A stretch of 64,000 nt of DNA from positions 285,389-349,388 of the forward strand of contig NZ_JADKYZ010000008.1 of the NCBI RefSeq assembly GCF_015354245.1, read 5' to 3'. Source of the DNA: Diaphorobacter caeni (GTDB taxonomy: Bacteria > Pseudomonadota > Gammaproteobacteria > Burkholderiales > Burkholderiaceae_C). A program made the position numbers and the translations under genes. Below, piece by piece: positions 33,737-41,498 of the stretch; within the stretch, counting starts at the first letter, position 1; the number at the start of each line of letters is the position of its first letter. Under the pieces are notes generated by a model that saw only the letters and a program-made list of their open reading frames with translations, searched no databases and was not told the DNA's origin.

Positions 33737-35383
33737 ATGAAAATCAAATGGTGGCCCTGGGGATTCCTGACGCTCGTGTGTCTGGTCCTGCTCGGCTTCT
33801 TCGTGCTCTATCCGCTGGGCACCCTGTTCAGCAACAGCGTGCTCAACGACGAAGGCGGCTTCTCGCTGCAGGCCTTCGTTCAGCTGATGGACGACAGCGA
33901 GTACGTGAAGGCCTTCTGGAACACGCTGATCCTCGGCGTCAGCGTCACCTTCTGCACGGTGCTCATCGGCGTGCCGTTCGCGTACATGGTCGCGCGCTAC
34001 GAGTTTCCGCTCAAGAATCTGGTGGCCGTGCTGCCCATCCTCACCATCGTGATTCCCGAAATCATCGTCGGCCAGTCCTGGCTGCTGGTGCTCGGCAACA
34101 ACGGCCTGCTCACCAACTTCTTCGCCGACCACGGCATCGAGCTGCCCTCGTTCTACGGCTGGACGGGCATGATCTTCTCGATGACGCTGGTGTACTACAC
34201 CTACATCTACCTCGGCGTGCTGGCCGCGCTGCGCGGCTTTGACGGATCGCTGGAAGAAGCGGGCCTGAGCCTTGGCACCTCGCCGCTGGTCACCAAATGG
34301 CGCGTGCTGGTGCCGGTGATGCTGCCCGCCGTGCTGGTGAATGCGCTCGTGGTGTTCACGCTGGTCGTGGGCAACTTCGCGCTGTCCATGCTGCTGGGCA
34401 GCCGCGTGCCGCTGCTCTCGGTGATGACCTACAACACCTTCGTGAGCGAGATGGGCGGCAGCCCCGCGCTGCAGAGCGCGATGTCGGTGGTGTCCATCGC
34501 CATCGTGGCGGTCGTGCTGTTCGTGCAAAAACGTGTGGTCGAACGCAAGATCTACACCATGACGCAAGGCCGCGCCCCCGTGCCGGAGCGCGTGCGCTCG
34601 TGGGCCTCCGCGCTGTTCACCAGCTCGGTGGGCATCATCATTCTCGCGTCGCTGCTGCCGCTGATCGTGGTGTTCATCGCTGCCTTCACCGAGACCAGCG
34701 GTCCGGTGATGCGCTGGGGTTCATGGTCGCTCGACAGCCTCACGCGCGCCATCCGCCATGCGCCCGAGCCGATCATCAACTCGCTGCAGTTCTCGTCGAT
34801 CGCCACCGTAGTCGGCGTCGCGTTCGCGGTGCTGGTGAGCTACCTCACCATCAAGAAGCGCAACGCCGCCACGCAGCTGCTCGACTACATCGTCGTGCTG
34901 CCGCTGACCATCTCCGGCACGGTGCTCGGCATCGCGCTGGTGCAGACTTTCAACACCGGCTGGCTGGTGCTTGCAGGCACATCGGGCATCATGGTGCTGG
35001 CCTACGCCGTGCGCCGCCTGCCGTTCGCGGTACGCAATGCGACATCGACGCTGTTCAACATTCCGGAGTCCATTGAAGAGGCCTCGATCAGCCTTGGCGT
35101 GTCTCCGCTGATGACCTTCTTCAAGGTGATCCTGCCCGCGATGAAGGCCTCGCTGATCTCGGCAGCCATCCTCATGTGGGTGACGACGATCTCCGAACTG
35201 TCGGCCTCCGTCGTGGTCTACAGCGGCGGTCTCGAGACCATGCCGATCGCCATCTTCCGACAGGTCGACGGTGGACGGCTCGGCCTCGCATCGGCCTACG
35301 GCGCCGCACTGGTGACGGTGATCCTGGTGCCGATCTTCGTGTCGATCAAGGTCTTCCGCATCAACCTTTTCTCAAGCAAATAA
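33737..35383 (+). CDS. ABC importer permease, fused double domain
   Basis: 548 residues with two homologous permease modules and about 12 TM segments. Each has an EAA loop: GSLEEAGLSLGTSPLVTKWRVLVPVMLPAVL and ESIEEASISLGVSPLMTFFKVILPAM. This FbpB/AfuB-type layout belongs to Fe3+, 2-aminoethylphosphonate and sugar-phosphate importers. Begins 15 bp after the ATPase gene. Confidence 0.93.
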   Translation: MKIKWWPWGFLTLVCLVLLGFFVLYPLGTLFSNSVLNDEGGFSLQAFVQLMDDSEYVKAFWNTLILGVSVTFCTVLIGVPFAYMVARYEFPLKNLVAVLPILTIVIPEIIVGQSWLLVLGNNGLLTNFFADHGIELPSFYGWTGMIFSMTLVYYTYIYLGVLAALRGFDGSLEEAGLSLGTSPLVTKWRVLVPVMLPAVLVNALVVFTLVVGNFALSMLLGSRVPLLSVMTYNTFVSEMGGSPALQSAMSVVSIAIVAVVLFVQKRVVERKIYTMTQGRAPVPERVRSWASALFTSSVGIIILASLLPLIVVFIAAFTETSGPVMRWGSWSLDSLTRAIRHAPEPIINSLQFSSIATVVGVAFAVLVSYLTIKKRNAATQLLDYIVVLPLTISGTVLGIALVQTFNTGWLVLAGTSGIMVLAYAVRRLPFAVRNATSTLFNIPESIEEASISLGVSPLMTFFKVILPAMKASLISAAILMWVTTISELSASVVVYSGGLETMPIAIFRQVDGGRLGLASAYGAALVTVILVPIFVSIKVFRINLFSSK

Positions 35384-35421
35384 GCCCTTTCATTTTTCAT
35401 CCACAACACAGGAGCGAGGCC

Positions 35422-36405
35422 ATGAAATTCAAAGCCATTTTCCAAACCACTCTCGCGGCCCTCGGCCTCGTCGCCAGCATGGCCCACGCGCAGACCGTGG
35501 TGCTGTATTCGTCAAACAATACCGAGACCATCGAGACTGCGCTCGACGTGGTGAAGAAGACTGCGCCCAACCTCAAAGTGCAGCAGGTCACGGGCGGCAC
35601 GGGCTCGCTGATGAAGCGCATCCAGGCCGAAGCCAAGAACCCGCGCGGCGACGTGCTCTGGAGCGGCGGCTTCGGCACGCTGGGTGCGTACAAGGACCTG
35701 CTGCAGCCCTACAAGGGCCCGGGCCTTGAGCATATTCCGGCCGAATTCCGTGGCCCGAATGACCTGTGGGTCGGCACCAACGTGCACGTGATGGTCATGA
35801 TGGTCAACGAGCGCCAGCTCAAGGGCGCTGCAGCGCCCAAGACCTGGTCCGATCTGATGAAGCCCGAATGGAAGGGCAAGTTCGCGATCACCGATCCCAG
35901 CAAGAGCGCAACGGCTTACATGCTGGTCTACGGTCTGCTCAAGCAATTCGGCAAGGACGGTCTCGAGAAGATCGCTGCGAATGCGGTGGTCACATCGTCG
36001 TCGGGCACCACCTACAAGGGCGTGGCATCGGGCGAGTACCCCGTGGGTCTGACCATCGAATACGCCGCGCAGGAATACGTGGCCGGCGGTCAGAAGGAGA
36101 TCAAGCTGGTCTACCCAAGCGAAGGCAGCTACCTCGCTCCCGAAGGCATGTTCATCGTGAAGGGCGCGAAGAACATGGACGCCGCCAAGACGCTGTACAA
36201 CGCGCTGATGAGCAAGGAAGTGCAGGAAGCGGAACTCACCAAGAACTTCCGCCGCCCGACACGCACCGACATCCAGGTCTCCAAGCTCACGTCGCTGCCC
36301 GATCTGAAGTCCATCAAGATCTTCCCTTTGAATCAGGAAGCCGCTTCGGCAGAGTATGAGCAGCTGGTCGCGCTGTGGAACATCGCGGTGAGCAAGGCCC
36401 GCTGA
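35422..36405 (+). CDS. ABC importer substrate-binding protein (AfuA/FbpA-like)
   Basis: 327 residues, start at ATG 35422 after AGGAGCGAGG. Signal peptide MKFKAIFQTTLAALGLVASMAHAQ; periplasmic. Family-1 binding-protein layout: VVLYSSNNTETIETALDVV, GTGSLMKRIQAEAKNPRGDVLWSGG, and TWSDLMKPEWKGKFAITDPSKSATAYM. It lacks the adjacent Tyr pair expected of iron-binding FbpA. The SGG and SSSGTTYKGVASGEYPVG loops leave open sugar-phosphate, phosphonate or other anionic ligands. The substrate is not decided by sequence alone. Confidence 0.88.
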   Translation: MKFKAIFQTTLAALGLVASMAHAQTVVLYSSNNTETIETALDVVKKTAPNLKVQQVTGGTGSLMKRIQAEAKNPRGDVLWSGGFGTLGAYKDLLQPYKGPGLEHIPAEFRGPNDLWVGTNVHVMVMMVNERQLKGAAAPKTWSDLMKPEWKGKFAITDPSKSATAYMLVYGLLKQFGKDGLEKIAANAVVTSSSGTTYKGVASGEYPVGLTIEYAAQEYVAGGQKEIKLVYPSEGSYLAPEGMFIVKGAKNMDAAKTLYNALMSKEVQEAELTKNFRRPTRTDIQVSKLTSLPDLKSIKIFPLNQEAASAEYEQLVALWNIAVSKAR

Positions 36406-36427
36406 TCGTCATCTGAGTTGATTGCGC

Positions 36428-36462
36428 AAGGCGGCTGAACTCCGGTTCAGGCCGCCTTTTTC
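36428..36462. terminator. Bidirectional intrinsic terminator
   Basis: Stem AAGGCGGC-TGAAC / GTTCA-GGCCGCCTT with a 4-nt loop (36428-36458) is followed by T on the plus strand and has A/T flanks on the other. It ends the ABC operon and overlaps the stop codon of the convergent glycosyltransferase gene. Confidence 0.85.
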
Positions 36463-37643
36463 ATGCCCCCGCATTGGGCATTTTTCTCCAGTATCTGCGC
36501 GAGCACCTGCGGCACCTGCTGGGCTGCGCGGCACTGCATGCGCGCCGTTGCGCTCCTGTGCTGATCGATGCGCGACAGCAGTTGCGCCACCGCCAGATCG
36601 ATGTGCCGGTAGCTCGGTTGCACCAGCCCCAACCCGTGATCCTTCACCCAGTCCGTGCAATAGCGCTCTTGAGGCATCGTCCACGCATTGCGCACGACGA
36701 TGGGCGGCAGGCCCATGTGCACGGCCTCGCTCAGGCTGCCGCTGCCGGGCTTGCCGATGAAGAAGTCCGCGAGCTGCATGCAGCGCGCCATCTCGCGCGT
36801 GTAGCCCAGCACGACGGTGGGCGCGTTGCGCTTCACGGCGCGCAGGGCCGTTGCGAGTTCTTCATTGCGCCCGCAGACCAGAATCAGCTGCGTGTCCGTC
36901 AATCGCCGCGCGATCGGCAGCATGGCCCTCGAACCTTCCGAGCCGAACAGCACCAGCCCCACGGGCCGCGACGGATCCAGCCCCAGCGCCGCGCGCTCCG
37001 CATCGCGGTCCACGGGAGCCACGTCATGGAACTGTTCACCGAGCAGCATGCCCGACACACCCCACACCCGATGCGGCGCCATGCCCGCAGCGCGCGCCTG
37101 CGCCAGCGCATAGGGCGATCCGCACACGAGAAGCTGCTGCGATTGGGGCTCCGCCCAGAAGCGCGGCGGGCAATCCGCGAGGTCGGTCATCACGGTGACG
37201 AACGGGCTCGCCGGTTGCGCGGCGGAGAGTGCATCGGCCATGGCGCGGTTGAAGTTCGGGATCAACGACACCACCATCGCCGGAGCCTGCTCGCGCCAAT
37301 AGGCCGTGAGCGACTGCACCAGCGAGCGATGGCCGAAGCGGATCATCTGCTGCAGCACCCGCAGCTCCTGCGACAGCCCCAGCGTCCAGCCGCGCGCCAA
37401 TCGCTTGTTGTAGACATCCTCGGGCTCCATGCCCGTCCAGTGCCGAAAGCGCGCGTTCGGATCGAGCACCTCGAACAGATGCGTGCGCTTGACCTTCCAG
37501 CCCAGCCCCGCGCGCTCAATCGCCGACTCCAGCGCCAGCGACGAGGCGCGGTGGCCACCGCCCGCGTTGAAATAAACGAGTTCGACGACCGGCATGTCAG
37601 ACGGTAGTGACGGTGACAACGGTTGCGGATTCATCATCTTCAT
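36447..37643 (-). CDS. GT28 glycosyltransferase (MGDG synthase / processive diacylglycerol glucosyltransferase-like)
   Basis: 398 residues from ATG 37643, chosen because GAGGAGGTG lies 5-6 nt before it; ATG 37595, right after the upstream stop, is the alternative. The N-terminal acceptor-lipid region shows YFNAGGGHRASSLALESAI, the hallmark GGGH loop of MGDG synthases, with ERAGLGWKVKRTHLFEVL. The UDP-sugar-binding C-terminal half has VCGRNEEL and the GT28 motif FIGKPGSGSLSEAVHMGLPPIV. Family members glycosylate diacylglycerol to make membrane glycolipid. It overlaps the phosphoesterase gene by 47 bp. Confidence 0.88.
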   Translation of the reverse strand: MKMMNPQPLSPSLPSDMPVVELVYFNAGGGHRASSLALESAIERAGLGWKVKRTHLFEVLDPNARFRHWTGMEPEDVYNKRLARGWTLGLSQELRVLQQMIRFGHRSLVQSLTAYWREQAPAMVVSLIPNFNRAMADALSAAQPASPFVTVMTDLADCPPRFWAEPQSQQLLVCGSPYALAQARAAGMAPHRVWGVSGMLLGEQFHDVAPVDRDAERAALGLDPSRPVGLVLFGSEGSRAMLPIARRLTDTQLILVCGRNEELATALRAVKRNAPTVVLGYTREMARCMQLADFFIGKPGSGSLSEAVHMGLPPIVVRNAWTMPQERYCTDWVKDHGLGLVQPSYRHIDLAVAQLLSRIDQHRSATARMQCRAAQQVPQVLAQILEKNAQCGGMKKAA

Positions 37644-38541
37644 GCAGCACCTCCTCACCAGTTGCCTGACCTTTGCGCGCAGACGCAGCAGCAGCCGCTG
37701 CAGCAGCGGTTTTCATCTCATCGGCCCACTGGATGATCTCGAGCCTGCCGTCCGCATGCTCGGCCAACGCGGTGAGGCTCTCCACCCAGTCACCATCGTT
37801 GGCATACAGAATGCCGTCGATGTCGCGCATCTCGGCGTGATGGATATGCCCACAGATGACGCCCTGCAGCCCACGCTTGCCCGCCTCGCGCGCTACGGCG
37901 TTTTCAAAGTCGCCCACGTAGTTCACCGCGCGCTTGACCTTCAGCTTGAGGTATTTGGACAGCGACCAGTACGGCAGCCCCATGCGCGCGCGCAGCGAGT
38001 TCAGATACCGGTTGAGCTTGAGCGTGAATTCGTAGAGCGAATCACCCACATAGGCCAACCACTTCGCGCACTGGATCACGCCATCGAACAGATCGCCGTG
38101 AATCACCCACAGCTTGCGGCCATCGGCGGTTTCGTGAATCCAGTCCTCGGCCACATGCACGCCACCAAAATCCAACTGCAGATACCGCCGCGCGAACTCG
38201 TCATGGTTCCCCGGAATGAAGATCACCCGCGTACCCTTGCGCGCCTTGCGCAGCAGTTTCTGCACGACATCGTTGTGCGCCTGCGGCCAATACCACTGCC
38301 GACGCAGTTGCCAGCCATCAATGATGTCGCCCACCAGAAACAGCGTCTCGCACTCGGTGTGCCTGAGAAAATCCAGCAGCGCGGCGGCCTGACATCCGGG
38401 CGTGCCCAGATGCAGATCCGAAATCCACAACGTCCTGAACCGCTGCGGCGGCCGCGACGCCTCGAACAGGTCGCCCTGTGCATCGGGCGGCATGGCCGAC
38501 GAGGATTTCCAAGCATTCAGCAAAGCATCTTCGCGTTTCAT
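37597..38541 (-). CDS. Calcineurin-like phosphoesterase, LpxH/PlcP-like (COG2908 type)
   Basis: 314 residues from ATG 38541 (MKREDALL); upstream codons have no ribosome site. Full two-metal phosphoesterase set: DLHLG, GDIIDGW, GNHDE, and GHIHHAEM with a preceding H in WVIHGDLFDG. Family members include UDP-2,3-diacylglucosamine hydrolase and the phospholipase PlcP, which strips phospholipid head groups during phosphate starvation. It is longer than LpxH, has a different C-terminus with an Ala run (AAAAAAAAAS), and is coupled to a diacylglycerol-glycosyltransferase-like gene. That pairing favours a PlcP-like role; this is inference. Confidence 0.85.
   Translation of the reverse strand: MKREDALLNAWKSSSAMPPDAQGDLFEASRPPQRFRTLWISDLHLGTPGCQAAALLDFLRHTECETLFLVGDIIDGWQLRRQWYWPQAHNDVVQKLLRKARKGTRVIFIPGNHDEFARRYLQLDFGGVHVAEDWIHETADGRKLWVIHGDLFDGVIQCAKWLAYVGDSLYEFTLKLNRYLNSLRARMGLPYWSLSKYLKLKVKRAVNYVGDFENAVAREAGKRGLQGVICGHIHHAEMRDIDGILYANDGDWVESLTALAEHADGRLEIIQWADEMKTAAAAAAAASARKGQATGEEVLHEDDESATVVTVTTV
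37648..37656 (-). promoter_or_regulatory. Strong ribosome-binding site inside the phosphoesterase gene
   Basis: GAGGAGGTG on the minus strand, 5-6 nt before ATG 37643. It lies in the last codons of the phosphoesterase and fixes the start of the glycosyltransferase, implying coupled translation. Confidence 0.75.
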
Positions 38542-38565
38542 GACATTGCATGGTGGGGATGCGAA

Positions 38566-38583
38566 GAGACAGGGACGTGACAA
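38566..38583 (-). promoter_or_regulatory. Weaker PHO-box-like repeat upstream of the phosphoesterase-glycosyltransferase operon
   Basis: Minus strand TTGTCACGTCCCTGTCTC: two TGTC-containing heptamers with the 4-nt spacing of a PHO box, about 12 of 18 consensus positions. A further TCGTCAT lies upstream in the same 11-bp phase. The spacer is GC-rich, which weakens the call. It is 24 bp from the start codon. Confidence 0.35.
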
Positions 38584-38744
38584 ACACGAGGCGGTTTGAT
38601 GACGATGGGGAAATCAAACATTTCCGCTCTTTGAGGGCCGGAGCCCCTTGCTTACCCCCGACTATTTCATTGGGGGCATGGGCGTTGGACTGTGCTTATC
38701 TTGAAGCGCTGGTTGCGGTGGGCTGCTTTTTTTGCCCTTGCTGT

Positions 38745-39265
38745 TGTTTTGAGGGCGGAGGCCGGGACTGCCCCCGGCGGGGCAGTAACTTTTTGGTCTT
38801 GCCCAAAAAGTCACCAAAAATGCGCTTTGGGATTCGGGGGCACGCGGCAGAACTCACTGCGCGACTGCGTCGCTCCGTTCTAACAACCGCCGCGAGTCAG
38901 TGTCTAACCAAGAGGAGGTTGCGGCACTTTGCTTCGCTCGTGCCGGGGCGTTTGCAAAGTTGGGTTGGGCCACCCATGCCCACTGCTCTTTTGAGCGACG
39001 TTGATCCAACGAGCCAATCAAAATCGCGCAGCGCTGGCGCACCCGCATCTCGCGAAGTCGCGAGATGCCCGGCACGAGCGAAGCAAAGTGCCGAACACAC
39101 CTCCGAGTGAATATCTAGCTCGCGGCGGTTGTCCGAGCGGCGCGCGAAGCGCAAAGCGAGTTCTGCCGCGGGTATTGAAAAGCGCGTTTTGGGTTACTTT
39201 TTGCGCGCAAGCAAAAAGTGACTCCGCCGCCGGGCGGAACTCCCGGCCTCCACCCTCAAAACAGC
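38745..39265. repeat. Large imperfect inverted-repeat intergenic element
   Basis: About 520 bp folded on itself. Matching arm blocks, read inwards: 38748-38766 with 39240-39259 (near-identical), 38843-38855 with 39158-39170 (13 bp exact), 38883-38896 with 39119-39132 (14 bp exact), and 38922-38947 with 39068-39093 (26 bp exact). Each arm also has its own hairpin: 38788-38811 (ACTTTTTGG/CCAAAAAGT) and 39196-39219 (ACTTTTTGC/GCAAAAAGT). A further perfect hairpin lies at 39046-39067 (CATCTCGCGA/TCGCGAGATG). No transposase. Open frames through it (for example 38550-39110) follow the repeat and are not credible genes. It fills most of the 788-bp gap before hpnD. Confidence 0.85.
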
Positions 39266-39329
39266 ATCAAACCCAAGAAAACACCACAAAAGAAATTCAC
39301 CCCCACGTCCATGGGACAATCCCAAGAAT

Positions 39330-40169
39330 ATGAACCCGGAACAGTACGTCCAACAAAAAGCCGCCAGCTCAGGCAGCAGTTTTTACTACGCCTTTCTGTT
39401 CCTCCCGGCACAGCGACGCGCCGCCATCACCGCCTTCTACGCCTTCTGCCGTGAGGTCGATGACGTGGTCGACGAAGTCTCCGACCCCGGCGTCGCGCGC
39501 ACCAAGCTCGCGTGGTGGCAGGCGGAGGTCAGTCAGGCCTTCGCCGGGAAGCCCACCCATCCTGTGATGCTGGCGATGATGCCGCACGTGCCGGCCTACG
39601 GTCTGGAAGAGCGGCAGTTTCAGGCCATCATCCAAGGCTGCCAGATGGATCTGGAGCAGACCCGCTATCTCGATTTTCCCGGTCTGCAGCGCTACTGCCA
39701 TCTGGTCGCGGGGGTCGTGGGCGAGGTGTCGGCCAAGATCTTCGGCCAGTCCGATCCCAAGACGACGGAATACGCACACAAACTGGGCCTTGCGTTCCAG
39801 CTCACCAACATCATCCGCGACGTGGGCGAGGACGCGATGATGGGCCGCATCTACCTGCCGGTGTCCGAGCTGCAGCAGTTCGACGTGAAGGCGCACGAGA
39901 TCACCAACCGCAAGTATTCCGAGAACTTCACGAAACTGATGCGCTTTCAGGCCGAACGCGCGCATCAACTCTACGACGAGGCGCTGGCGATGCTGCCTGG
40001 CGCCGACCGCCGCGCGCAGAAGCCCGGCCTGATGATGGCGAGCATCTACCGCACGCTGCTGCGCGAGATCGAAAGTGAAGACTTCAAGGTGCTGCACCAG
40101 CGCATCAGTCTCACGCCGCTGCGCAAGCTGTGGCTCGCATGGAAGATGCAGGCGCTGGGGCGCATGTAA
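39330..40169 (+). CDS. hpnD: Presqualene diphosphate synthase HpnD
   Basis: 279 residues. Joins two farnesyl diphosphates head-to-head to give presqualene diphosphate. First Asp-rich motif FCREVDDVVDEVSD (about residues 40-53), second NIIRDVGEDAMMGRIYLP, plus YYAFLFLPAQRRAAITAFYAF at the N-terminus, all standard for HpnD. It lacks membrane segments. Followed 3 bp later by hpnE, so the two are an operon. Confidence 0.95.
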   Translation: MNPEQYVQQKAASSGSSFYYAFLFLPAQRRAAITAFYAFCREVDDVVDEVSDPGVARTKLAWWQAEVSQAFAGKPTHPVMLAMMPHVPAYGLEERQFQAIIQGCQMDLEQTRYLDFPGLQRYCHLVAGVVGEVSAKIFGQSDPKTTEYAHKLGLAFQLTNIIRDVGEDAMMGRIYLPVSELQQFDVKAHEITNRKYSENFTKLMRFQAERAHQLYDEALAMLPGADRRAQKPGLMMASIYRTLLREIESEDFKVLHQRISLTPLRKLWLAWKMQALGRM

Positions 40170-40172
40170 GCG

Positions 40173-41498
40173 GTGTCCATTCCCACGAAAAATGCAGTGA
40201 AGCGGATTGCGGTGATCGGCGCGGGCTGGGCCGGCATGGCCGCAGCCGTGGGTGTGGCCGAGGCGGGCCATCAGGTCACCGTTTTCGAGGCAGCACGTAC
40301 ACCGGGCGGCCGGGCGCGGGCCGTGCAGGTCGACGATGCACTCAGCAGCAAGCCTCTGGTGCTCGACAACGGTCAGCACATCCTCATCGGCGCGTATGCC
40401 GAATGCCTGCGGCTGATGCGCAAGGTCGGAGTCGATCCAGACAAGGCGCTGCTGCGCACGCCGCTGGCACTGGTGTTTCCCGATGGTGGCGGTCTGCAGT
40501 TGCCGGATGCGGCACCTCCGTTTGACGCGCTGCTCGGCATTGCGCGCGCGCGCGGCTGGTCGGCTCGGGAGAAATTGGCCCTGCTGATGCGTGCCGCCAA
40601 GTGGCGTCTGCAGGGCTTTCGATGCAGCGCATCGGCCAGCGTGGCCGACCTCTGCGCGGGGCTGCCGAAGCGGCTCATGGACGAGTTCATCGATCCGCTG
40701 TGCGTGTCGGCGCTCAACACGCTGGCGGTCGACTCAAGCGGACAAGTGTTTTTGCGCGTGCTGCGCGACAGCCTGTTCAGCGGGCGTGGCGGCTCAAACC
40801 TGCTGCTGCCGCGCATGAATATGGGCGCACTGTTTCCGCAGGCCGCGTGCAGCTGGTTGCTGGCGCGCGGATCGGCGGACGTGCAACTGGGCAGGCGCGT
40901 GCGCGTGCTTCAGCGCGATGGCGCGGGCTGGCTGGTGGATGGCCAGCCGTTCGACGCCGTGCTGCTGGCCACGCCCAGCGCTGAAACGGCGCGGCTGGTG
41001 GCGAGCGCAGCCACGCCCGATGATCACGCCATGCGCGACTGGGCGGCCTGCGCGCAGGCGCTGCAGTTCGGGGCAATCGCCACCGTCTACCTGCGGGTGG
41101 GCACGGGCCGTGACCAGCCGCTGCTCACCCACCCGATGACGGCGCTGCGTTCCAGCGCGACGCGCCCCGCACAATTCGTGTTCGATCGCTTTCAGCTGTA
41201 TGGCGATTCCGGCGTGCTGGCCTTTGTCGTCAGTGCATTCGACGGCGAGCGCGACGCCTTGCTTCAGCAGGTGATGCTGCAGGCGGCGGAGCAACTGGGT
41301 CTGCACGATCTGGAGCACATCCAGACCGTGGTGGAAAAGCGCGCGACGTTTGCCTGCACACCGGGCCTCAAGCGCCCCGCCATGCGGATCGCACCCGGGC
41401 TGCTGGCCTGTGGCGACTATGTCGATGGGCCCTATCCCGCAACGCTTGAGGGCGCGGTGCTCAACGGCAGCGCGGCCGCGGCGTCGATCAGGAACTGA
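40173..41498 (+). CDS. hpnE: Hydroxysqualene dehydroxylase HpnE (FAD-dependent)
   Basis: 441 residues from GTG 40173. The Rossmann FAD motif IAVIGAGWAGMAAAVGVAEAGHQVTVFEAARTPGGRARAV opens the protein, as in phytoene-desaturase-like amine oxidases. The C-terminus has the second FAD contact (GLLACGDYVDGPYPATLEGAVLNGSAAA). Reduces hydroxysqualene to squalene, the last step of the HpnCDE route. No hopene cyclase gene is in the window. The last 11 bp overlap the convergent BrkB-like gene. Confidence 0.93.
   Translation: MSIPTKNAVKRIAVIGAGWAGMAAAVGVAEAGHQVTVFEAARTPGGRARAVQVDDALSSKPLVLDNGQHILIGAYAECLRLMRKVGVDPDKALLRTPLALVFPDGGGLQLPDAAPPFDALLGIARARGWSAREKLALLMRAAKWRLQGFRCSASASVADLCAGLPKRLMDEFIDPLCVSALNTLAVDSSGQVFLRVLRDSLFSGRGGSNLLLPRMNMGALFPQAACSWLLARGSADVQLGRRVRVLQRDGAGWLVDGQPFDAVLLATPSAETARLVASAATPDDHAMRDWAACAQALQFGAIATVYLRVGTGRDQPLLTHPMTALRSSATRPAQFVFDRFQLYGDSGVLAFVVSAFDGERDALLQQVMLQAAEQLGLHDLEHIQTVVEKRATFACTPGLKRPAMRIAPGLLACGDYVDGPYPATLEGAVLNGSAAAASIRN

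Noticed and set aside
32549..34567. 672-codon open frame opposite the ABC ATPase and permease
   Set aside because: His/Gly/Asp-rich shadow of two well-supported genes.
38550..39110. Open frame inside the inverted-repeat element
   Set aside because: Follows the repeat, no ribosome site, no homology-like features, and the mirrored arm gives similar spurious peptides.
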